A stretch of DNA of 7,683 bases from Elusimicrobiota bacterium (GTDB lineage Bacteria > CG03 > SLGR01 > JAGXOG01). Below the pieces are notes generated by a model. The model saw nothing but the letters and a program-made list of their open reading frames with translations, had not been told where the DNA came from and searched no databases. The position numbers and the translations under genes were made by a program. Within the stretch, counting starts at the first letter, position 1, and the number at the start of each line of letters is the position of its first letter. Shown here one piece after another: positions 1-6,166 of the stretch. The stretch lies in assembly GCA_027858455.1 (NCBI GenBank), contig JAQICQ010000098.1:1-7683 (forward strand). Reading direction: 5' to 3'.

Positions 1-390
1 GAGTATATCTGATAGTGAGATTATAACTGCATAGATACGCATAAAAGTAATTATGTTGTTTTGTTTCTTGCTACTTGTGAGACTTCCAGCGGCTATGAAA
101 TATACCAGTAAGAATGAAAAAAGATTCATGGAGGTAAGGCGCGCTGCTACAGGCACGGGGGAAATAAATACCGATATAGTTATACCCGCAAAAAGGAGAA
201 TAAATGCAGGGGATAATAAGTTCCGGAGAATATGGAAATTTTTATATTGAGCCAGAGCGGTAAGGATAAGTAAAACCATCAGAGTTAAAGTCTGGGTCCA
301 GATATCCCACCCGGCGCCAAATAATGTGTTTATAAGAAGTATAAACAGTCCGGAGTAAAAAAATATTTTATTTTTTAAATTAACATTCAT
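1..390 (-). CDS. O-antigen ligase/polymerase-like membrane protein, N-terminal part (runs off left edge)
   Basis: Reading the minus strand from an ATG at 390, the frame stays open for 130 codons to the window edge, so the gene is cut at its 3' end. The product is strongly hydrophobic, with likely membrane segments near residues 9-27, 31-47, 59-77, 90-104 and 113-128. Residues 74-81 (VFISPVPV), followed by a short loop and another membrane segment, match the same place in the ligase encoded at 1653 (FILSPFHL, then a helix). This resembles the N-terminal half of O-antigen ligase/polymerase (Wzy_C/WaaL-like) proteins, which act on lipid-linked glycans at the inner membrane. The diagnostic GNPN and H-x-H-N parts would lie outside the window, so the family call is by resemblance. 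No clear Shine-Dalgarno precedes the ATG; an in-frame TTG at about 408 is an alternative start. The gene is divergent from the tRNA-led plus-strand cluster. Confidence 0.72.
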   Translation of the reverse strand, partial: MNVNLKNKIFFYSGLFILLINTLFGAGWDIWTQTLTLMVLLILTALAQYKNFHILRNLLSPAFILLFAGITISVFISPVPVAARLTSMNLFSFLLVYFIAAGSLTSSKKQNNIITFMRIYAVIISLSDIL

Positions 391-534
391 GTAGGGGGAT
401 AATATCAAATTTGTATTCAATTATCCATCTTTATACGGATAAGAGTATAACAGAATTTGACAGAATTATATACATAAGATATATTCATTAATTAAAGACT
501 ATAGAGATTTTTTTATAGTAAGCGCTAACTTGTA
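391..534. other. Divergent intergenic region
   Basis: This AT-rich stretch separates the minus-strand membrane protein gene from the tRNA. It holds one good rightward promoter (457-485). A leftward promoter for the divergent gene must lie here too; TATAAT (471-466 on the minus strand) and TATACT (448-443) are possible -10 boxes, but neither has a convincing -35 element. A short near-palindrome around AGCGCT (521-526) sits between promoter and tRNA; I assign it no function. No open frame here looks coding. Confidence 0.5.
457..485 (+). promoter_or_regulatory. Sigma70-type promoter upstream of tRNA-Thr
   Basis: A perfect -35 box TTGACA (457-462) is followed after exactly 17 bases by TATATT (480-485), one mismatch from the TATAAT consensus. 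Transcription would start near 491-493, giving a leader of about 42 bases before the tRNA. The strength fits a stable-RNA gene. Because no terminator is seen after the tRNA, the same promoter may also serve the downstream protein genes. Confidence 0.72.
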
Positions 535-609
535 GCCGGTGTAGCTCAGTGGTAGAGCAATCCCCTCGTAAGGGATAGGTCAGGGGTTCAAATCTCCTCA
601 CCGGCTCCA
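535..609 (+). tRNA. tRNA-Thr (anticodon CGU)
   Basis: The sequence folds into a full cloverleaf. The acceptor stem GCCGGTG (535-541) pairs with CACCGGC (599-605), followed by discriminator T606 and an encoded CCA (607-609). The D stem is GCTC/GAGC around a loop containing GG. The anticodon stem ATCCC (560-564) pairs with GGGAT (572-576) around the loop CTCGTAA, putting CGT at 567-569, which reads the threonine codon ACG. The T arm AGGGG/CTCCT (one G-T pair) encloses TTCAAAT. All expected invariant positions are present and nothing suggests a pseudogene. It lies 43 bases before the start of the next protein gene with no terminator between them. Confidence 0.97.
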
Positions 610-640
610 TTTTATTGTAAAAGGCCAAAACATTGTAGAT

Positions 641-646
641 GGAGGG
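641..646 (+). promoter_or_regulatory. Strong Shine-Dalgarno that decides the start of the PorV-like gene
   Basis: GGAGGG at 641-646 is the best ribosome binding site in the window and lies six bases before the ATT at 653. The ATG at 639-641 overlaps it and opens a different frame that stops after 14 codons, so it is not a credible start. The site points to initiation at 653, just before a basic-then-hydrophobic signal peptide. Confidence 0.65.
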
Positions 647-652
647 ACTAAG

Positions 653-1651
653 ATTAAACCGCAAAAAGCAGCTAAAAGAATAAGGGCGTTATTTGTTTTT
701 GCTGTAATCTTTCTGCTAAATTCCGATAGTATTTTAAGGGCCGGCAAGGGCGAAGCGGCTTTTACTTTTTTAGATATAAATCCGTCAGTTAAAAGCAGCG
801 CGCTTTCAGGCAGTAATGCAGCGGCCGACAGGGGGGCACAATCAATATTTTTAAATCCCGCAGGCATGGCCGTCCGGGAAGGGATAAATGTTTATACCTC
901 TTACTTAAACGGTCTGTTCGGGAATGACACAGGATACCTCGGAGTTATTTCAAAATTAACTGAGTCGTCAAATATAGGGTTTAATGCCGGGTATTTTAAG
1001 TATCCCGATACTGTTGAAACTCAAAAAGACCCGGCGAGTAAATATAATTACAGGGTTACAGATGAAAATATTTCTGCGTCCGCGGGATTTATGGGTTTAT
1101 ATTATTCGGGAGCTATAAGCAAAAACATTTATTACGGTTCCGGTATAAGATTTGCGGCCGAGCATATATCGGATTATTATACCGCTGGCGCGGCAGTTTT
1201 TGACGGTGGTTTTATCGTAAAAAAGTCTTCGGGGGTAAATCTGGGTATAAGTTTTAAGAATTTATCCTGGGGAGCTTACTATCCCGGCGGGTTAGAGCCG
1301 CTTCCGGCCTCGGTTTCAGCCGGGGTAAAGATTAATCAGTTTGTCGCGGATCCGGCCAGCACTTCAACGCTTAAGTATGATTTTTTTTTAGGGGGCGAGT
1401 TTAGGTACGGTGATGACATATATTTAAAAGCAGGAATAGAGCTTCGGCCTTACAGATTTCTGAAAGTGCGTACCGGCTACAGTTATAATATAATAAATAC
1501 AGATGACTTAGGCGGGCTGGGCGGATTAGGGGCCGGGGTGGAATTGTTGAATCCATTTAATTATAATGACAGAGTAAGTTTTGAATATTGCCTTGAGTTG
1601 TTTGGGCGTTTGGGGCTTACCCACAGAGTAAGTTTTAGTTTTTTAATTTAA
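653..1651 (+). CDS. PorV/PorQ-like (UPF0164) outer-membrane beta-barrel protein, probable ATT start
   Basis: The 332-residue product starts with a signal peptide: a basic stretch (KPQKAAKRIR), a hydrophobic core at about residues 12-22, and a likely cleavage near ILRA at 27-30. The mature part opens with the family signature, small residues (GSNAAADRGAQ, 53-63) followed by F-L-N-P-A-G (66-71). Next come many alternating, Tyr/Phe/Gly-rich stretches typical of beta strands, ending in an aromatic-rich strand (VSFSFLI) as in outer-membrane barrels. The length fits the PorV/PorQ family, FadL-like barrels whose best known member acts in type IX secretion; other family members have no assigned role. 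An ATG at 866 exists, but using it would remove the signal peptide and the NPAG motif. Between the upstream in-frame stop at 569-571 and 866 the frame has no ATG, GTG or TTG, so ATT at 653, behind GGAGGG, is the best start. The gene ends one base before the next begins. Confidence 0.8.
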   Translation: MKPQKAAKRIRALFVFAVIFLLNSDSILRAGKGEAAFTFLDINPSVKSSALSGSNAAADRGAQSIFLNPAGMAVREGINVYTSYLNGLFGNDTGYLGVISKLTESSNIGFNAGYFKYPDTVETQKDPASKYNYRVTDENISASAGFMGLYYSGAISKNIYYGSGIRFAAEHISDYYTAGAAVFDGGFIVKKSSGVNLGISFKNLSWGAYYPGGLEPLPASVSAGVKINQFVADPASTSTLKYDFFLGGEFRYGDDIYLKAGIELRPYRFLKVRTGYSYNIINTDDLGGLGGLGAGVELLNPFNYNDRVSFEYCLELFGRLGLTHRVSFSFLI

Positions 1652-1652
1652 T

Positions 1653-3884
1653 ATGCTAGATGTAATACTATATATATTTTTTATAATCATACCATTTTTT
1701 AGGGTGTTTAACGGCAGTCTAACTGCTCAGCTTCATATTATTATAGCTGTTGCCGCCCTTGGAATAACCGTCATGGGTTTGTTGTTTAATAAACTTGATG
1801 ACTACCTCCATGAATTAATCCGGTATCTTCTGCCTCTCTTTATCAGTACTCTCGCCGTTCACTTCTTCCTGAGAACCTATGATTCCGCCCAGATTAAAAT
1901 AACCCATCTTGAAATAGGAGGGCCGTTAATCTTATTGCTGTGGCTGATAAAAAGAATTAATCTCTGGGATTTTAAGATAGCACCGTCAAGAAAGTATATA
2001 CTTTATCCTGCGCTGCTTTTTATGGGATCGGGTATATTGTCGTTTATATTATCCCCGTTTCACCTTGAGACTTTTGAACCCGGACTTTTGAGAAGAATTT
2101 CCTATATAGGCATCTTTATTGTAGCGATATTTGAATTTAACGGCATAAAAGATTTTAAGAAAGTATTTAACTGGGTGTTGGCTTCCTGTTTTATTGTAGT
2201 TATATACGGCTTTATACAGCAGTTCGGCCTTGACTGGCATATATGGAAAGGCGCTTTCGGAAGAAGAATATTTTCCACCTTCGGCAATCCAAATTTTTAC
2301 GCGGCCTGGATTGTACTGCTTTTACCGCTGGTGATGGTAAGGTATATGCTTACCAAAAAATGGTATTATCTGGCGCTGGTTATAGGTATATTTATAAATA
2401 TTTACCTTACGCGCACTAAAGGAAGCTGGGTGGGGCTGGCGGTGGGGCTATCTGTTTTTGTGGTTTTAGTTACGCTCTATCTTCTTAAGGGAGACCCGAA
2501 ACGTCTTAAAAAAATTGCCCTGTCGCTTACCGTAACCATAATAATTGTAGCAACTTCTGCGATAACCTGGTATTCGGTAAACAGGATAAATTCATTGAGA
2601 TTCCGTCTTTTTACCTGGGGAGCAACAATGAAGATGGTGACCGAACCTGTATATACAAATCCGGCAAAAGCTATTATTCTGGGGACGGGTATTGAAACTT
2701 TTAAACTTGTTTATCCTGCATACCGCCGGCCTGAAATATTTCACATAGAGGGAAAACACAATACCGAGACAGACCATGCCCATAACGAGTTTCTGGAGAT
2801 TATATATGACGAGGGTTTAGTGGGGATTACCGCGTATTTGTGGCTTCTTGCCTGCGTATATTTTGTTGCGTTTAAACGGTTGAGCTTGTTAGGCATAGGC
2901 GCAAGTCATAAATCGGAAGAAGAACATTATCTTATCGCTCTTATTGCGGGGACTGTGGGAATGTTTGCTCATTCTGCCATGAGTGTCCATATAAGGTTTG
3001 TTTCGTCAGGGTATATACTCTGGGCCTTTATGGGTTTTATAGTTGTATTTACGGCTCCCGTAGGTAATACAAAAGAAAATCCGGAGAAAGGCAATGTTTT
3101 AATTAAAAATTTCTTAATATTACTTTTGCTTTTTGTAGCCGCCATGAATTCAATTTACGCTTCCAGAAGATTTAAGGCTAATATATATCATAACCGGGCG
3201 ATAGCTTATTCTAAACAGAGGAGATGGCCGGAGGCGCTGAGGTATTACAAGCTTGTTCAAAAGAATCATCCGTCTTTTATAATGGGATATTATTTTGAGG
3301 GGAATGTCTATAACGATAAACTCAGCCAGGCGATTAAGAGCAATAATCAGGCGATGATAGAACAAAACTACAATATGGCAATTGAGACCTATAAAAAGGT
3401 AAGGTCTATGTATCCCAACTATGTCCAGGTGCATTTTCAGGAAGGGATGCTTCATTTAAAAGTCGGCAATATTGATGAAGCTGTCAAATCTTTCAGAAAA
3501 TATTTAAATATAGTTGATCCGGTCTATCCGTTTACCTATTATCGTATGGGTATGGTAAAGGCGCGCCGGGAAAATAATCTTAATGAGGCTATGTGGTATA
3601 TGAAAGAAGCTTTAAACAGGTCTAAGCGGGACAGGGAGTATATAAACAGTTCAATGAATCTCGCAAATATATATATATTGCAGAAAAATTATACAAATGC
3701 CGAAGAAGTTTATAAGTCCGCGCTTAAAAAAGTGCCGGGAAACAAAGATATGCTGCAGTCTCTTACCAGTCTTTATGAAAGAACAAATAGCATTCCCGAA
3801 GCTTTAAATATATATAAAGAAATGCTTAAACGAGCGCCGGGCAGCAAAAAGATAGAAGAAAAGATAAAGTTTCTGCAAAATTGA
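1653..3884 (+). CDS. O-antigen ligase/polymerase (Wzy_C-type) with C-terminal TPR domain, copy 1
   Basis: This 743-residue inner-membrane protein has about a dozen or more hydrophobic segments up to residue ~500, then a soluble repeat domain. Family hallmarks are in order: R-x-FSTFGNPNF (205-215) at the start of a helix; LTRTKG (252-257), the usual T-[RS]-[SR]-G region; R318 and W322 in the large periplasmic loop; HAHNE (375-379); and EGLVG (387-391). The paired His/Asn motif matches the conserved loop of WaaL-type ligases, which transfer a glycan from undecaprenyl pyrophosphate to an acceptor. Residues ~513-735 form roughly six TPR-like helical pairs (for example WPEALRYYKLVQKNHP and IDEAVKSFRKYLNI), one with a longer first helix near 552-580. 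TPRs usually bind protein partners. Start at ATG 1653 is the first in-frame start after a TAA at 1644, but has no Shine-Dalgarno, so coupling to the gene ending at 1651 is likely. Whether it acts as polymerase, LPS ligase or protein glycosyltransferase cannot be told. Confidence 0.88.
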   Translation: MLDVILYIFFIIIPFFRVFNGSLTAQLHIIIAVAALGITVMGLLFNKLDDYLHELIRYLLPLFISTLAVHFFLRTYDSAQIKITHLEIGGPLILLLWLIKRINLWDFKIAPSRKYILYPALLFMGSGILSFILSPFHLETFEPGLLRRISYIGIFIVAIFEFNGIKDFKKVFNWVLASCFIVVIYGFIQQFGLDWHIWKGAFGRRIFSTFGNPNFYAAWIVLLLPLVMVRYMLTKKWYYLALVIGIFINIYLTRTKGSWVGLAVGLSVFVVLVTLYLLKGDPKRLKKIALSLTVTIIIVATSAITWYSVNRINSLRFRLFTWGATMKMVTEPVYTNPAKAIILGTGIETFKLVYPAYRRPEIFHIEGKHNTETDHAHNEFLEIIYDEGLVGITAYLWLLACVYFVAFKRLSLLGIGASHKSEEEHYLIALIAGTVGMFAHSAMSVHIRFVSSGYILWAFMGFIVVFTAPVGNTKENPEKGNVLIKNFLILLLLFVAAMNSIYASRRFKANIYHNRAIAYSKQRRWPEALRYYKLVQKNHPSFIMGYYFEGNVYNDKLSQAIKSNNQAMIEQNYNMAIETYKKVRSMYPNYVQVHFQEGMLHLKVGNIDEAVKSFRKYLNIVDPVYPFTYYRMGMVKARRENNLNEAMWYMKEALNRSKRDREYINSSMNLANIYILQKNYTNAEEVYKSALKKVPGNKDMLQSLTSLYERTNSIPEALNIYKEMLKRAPGSKKIEEKIKFLQN

Positions 3885-6166
3885 AAAGTAAATTTAAAAG
3901 ATATTCACGGAATATATTTTTAACTGCTCTCTTTGTTTCCCCTCTTATATTTTTTACAAATGTTACCCGGAATCCGTATCTTATTCAGGAGAGGGTATAC
4001 CAGGTTCTTGTATCTTTAGCTCTTATTTTCTTTTACCTGCAGGCAAAAGAAAAAAACAAACTTTATTTACCGTCCACTTTCCTTGATAAGCCGCTTCTTC
4101 TGTTTCTGGCGGTTACAGTATTGTCAGTAGCTGTCTCGCTTGTAAGGTTTAATGATTACAGCGGGGCAATCACCGGGTATGCGGGCCGCCGTATGCTTAT
4201 GTTTATTTTATGCGGGATAATAACTTTTTATATAACCGCCGGTATTTCATCCGACAGGGATTATTTCAAAAAAATAATATATGCGCTGGTAGGGGCGGCA
4301 ACGGTAGCGTCATTTTACGCAATAATGCAGTTTATGAAGATGGATTTTATATGGCCGCAGAGCGTTGACCCTTACGGCCAGCGCAGCATATCTACTTTCG
4401 GCAATCCTAACTTTTTATCATCTTTTCTGCTTATCGCTATTTTCTGGATAATAGGTAAAATTTATACATCAAGCCAAAAAATAAAAAACTCCTCTTTGAG
4501 ATGGTATTTTCTGCTTGTTATTAATCTCGCGGGACTTGCAATTACTATGACCCGAAGCACCTACGCGGGGCTGGCGGCGGGGATTGGGATAGTTGCCTAT
4601 TATCTTATAAGAAAGTCATCAAAGAAAGTTAAAAAGCCGCTTATTATTTTTGTAATCCTAATGATTTCCATAGGCGGTTTATTCTCGTCTGTGTCAGAGC
4701 AGTTTCGCAAGAGAGCGGTTTCTTTTTTCAGTATTGAAAAGATGGGCTCTGCACTGACTCAACGGATGATGATATGGGAATCCTCCTATAATATGTTTAA
4801 AGAGACCCCTGTAATAGGCCGCGGCTGGGGAAATTTTGAGATTTTTTATCCTATTTACCAGGGGCAGATTGTTGAAAAAGAAGGATATAAGAATCTGCGC
4901 ACCCACGCAAATAATTCTCATAACATAGTGCTTGAACTTCTTACCCAGGTAGGGATTTTAGGAACCGGCATATATATTTTTTTAGTTTTGGTTTTTGTTA
5001 AATATGCTTTTGCCCTATATTCAACTGCCAAAGATGAGGATAAAATATGGGTAGTTATTTTTTCTGTGGCAGGCCGTTCTTTCTGGATTGATAATATCTT
5101 AAATGTTTCTATGTTTTTTCCAATGCCTGCAATTGCGTTCTGGGTAAATGCAGGGCTCTTTGCCGGACTGGGAAGAAAATATTCGTCTAAGAAATATCTT
5201 ACTGTAAATCTTAAACGATTTTATAAATTCGGTTTTGTCATTTTATTGGCAGCGGTCAGCGGAGTTATATATTTTAACGGGAAATATTTCTTTTCGGCTG
5301 TACATTTTTTTAAAGGGTTTAAATATTCAAGGCAGGGCAGATTAGAGCCGGCCCGAAAAGAACTTAAAAAAGCCCACTCAATTTATTCTCTCAATGTTGA
5401 TAATAATTATGAGCTTGGCAATGTCTATGCCCGGCTCAATGGATCGGAAGAAAATTCAAAAAAAGCCGTATGGGCTTACAAAGAGGCGTTAAGAGCAAAC
5501 CCCGGTTATGACGAGATATACTTTAACTTAGGCATACTTTATTTAAGAACAGGCCGGACAGAGAAAGCAAAAGAGTATTTAAAAAGAACCGTTGAAATTA
5601 ATCCTCTGGCGTCGGGAGCTGTCCGGACGCTGGGAGATATTGCAGGGTCGGAAAACAACCTTGAAGAAGCGCTTAGATATTACAGTAAAGCCTATTCCTT
5701 AAATCCGACGGACGAGAAACTTATTACAAATTACGGATATTATTATCAGCAGACGGGAGATCTACAAAAAGCCGCTTCTTTTTATGTTAAAGCCCTGAAA
5801 TATAACTCTTCCTATAAGCCGGCTTTAAATAATTTAAGAAATATAACCGGAAAAGTGTCCGGAAATTTGTCCGGGAATTTGTCCGGAAAAAATTTAGAGC
5901 CCGGAATCCGGCAGGAAACAGAAACTCTCTTTAAAGAAATAGCAGCGTATATACAAAAAGGCAACTGGCCGGGAGCTTTACGGAAAGTAGATAAGATACT
6001 TACGCTTGACCCCTCTAATTTAAAGGCAATGCTCTATGCGGGCAATATTCATTACAAACTGGGTTCTCCGCAAAAAGCTAAACAATATTACAAGATTATT
6101 CTTGGAATTGACCCGGATAATAAAACAGCCCGGACTAATATGCAGGTCATAGAACAAAAACCATGA
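3881..6166 (+). CDS. O-antigen ligase/polymerase (Wzy_C-type) with C-terminal TPR domain, copy 2
   Basis: This 761-residue protein has the same plan as its upstream neighbour: a polytopic membrane half (to about residue 465) and TPR repeats. Hallmarks are STFGNPNF (171-178), TMTRSTYAG (222-230), R295 and W299, G-R-G-W-G-N-F (313-319), THANNSHN (341-348) and GILG (358-361). A further conserved stretch, DNILNVS (404-410), precedes the last membrane helices. TPR-like units run from ~472 to 644 and from ~682 to 746, separated by a low-complexity linker (~655-675) made by a short DNA repeat. The start is TTG at 3881, which overlaps the previous stop as TTGA and precedes a basic then hydrophobic N-terminus; no in-frame ATG lies close upstream. 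The two proteins are clearly diverged paralogs, so they probably differ in donor or acceptor. Its last codon overlaps the next gene's ATG. Confidence 0.88.
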   Translation: MKSKFKRYSRNIFLTALFVSPLIFFTNVTRNPYLIQERVYQVLVSLALIFFYLQAKEKNKLYLPSTFLDKPLLLFLAVTVLSVAVSLVRFNDYSGAITGYAGRRMLMFILCGIITFYITAGISSDRDYFKKIIYALVGAATVASFYAIMQFMKMDFIWPQSVDPYGQRSISTFGNPNFLSSFLLIAIFWIIGKIYTSSQKIKNSSLRWYFLLVINLAGLAITMTRSTYAGLAAGIGIVAYYLIRKSSKKVKKPLIIFVILMISIGGLFSSVSEQFRKRAVSFFSIEKMGSALTQRMMIWESSYNMFKETPVIGRGWGNFEIFYPIYQGQIVEKEGYKNLRTHANNSHNIVLELLTQVGILGTGIYIFLVLVFVKYAFALYSTAKDEDKIWVVIFSVAGRSFWIDNILNVSMFFPMPAIAFWVNAGLFAGLGRKYSSKKYLTVNLKRFYKFGFVILLAAVSGVIYFNGKYFFSAVHFFKGFKYSRQGRLEPARKELKKAHSIYSLNVDNNYELGNVYARLNGSEENSKKAVWAYKEALRANPGYDEIYFNLGILYLRTGRTEKAKEYLKRTVEINPLASGAVRTLGDIAGSENNLEEALRYYSKAYSLNPTDEKLITNYGYYYQQTGDLQKAASFYVKALKYNSSYKPALNNLRNITGKVSGNLSGNLSGKNLEPGIRQETETLFKEIAAYIQKGNWPGALRKVDKILTLDPSNLKAMLYAGNIHYKLGSPQKAKQYYKIILGIDPDNKTARTNMQVIEQKP
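5857..5892 (+). repeat. 12-base tandem repeat inside the second ligase-TPR gene
   Basis: Three units beginning GTCCGG follow each other: GTCCGGAAATTT (5857-5868), GTCCGGGAATTT (5869-5880) and a diverged third, GTCCGGAAAAAA (5881-5892). In the reading frame they encode repeating Ser-Gly-Asn-Leu, then Ser-Gly-Lys-Asn. The length is a multiple of three, so copy changes would lengthen or shorten the linker between the two TPR blocks without breaking the frame. Confidence 0.85.

Noticed and set aside
53..250. Plus-strand 65-codon frame near the left edge
   Set aside because: It is antisense to the minus-strand membrane-protein gene, which has a far more convincing hydrophobic product and an open frame over all 390 bases; the short frame has no plausible domain.
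639..683. ATG at 639 as a small leader peptide gene
   Set aside because: The frame has only 14 codons, its ATG overlaps the Shine-Dalgarno of the next gene, and it has no ribosome binding site or attenuator-like structure of its own.
598..867. Minus-strand 89-codon frame across the start of the PorV-like gene
   Set aside because: It overlaps the tRNA 3' end and mirrors the signal peptide and NPAG region of the plus-strand gene, which shows clear family features.
866..1651. ATG at 866 as the true start of the PorV-like protein
   Set aside because: It lies inside the conserved N-P-A-G-M stretch and would remove the signal peptide that an outer-membrane protein needs; the frame upstream is clearly coding.
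3150..3455. Minus-strand 101-codon frame opposite the TPR region
   Set aside because: It is a shadow of the first ligase-TPR gene with no recognisable features or ribosome binding site.
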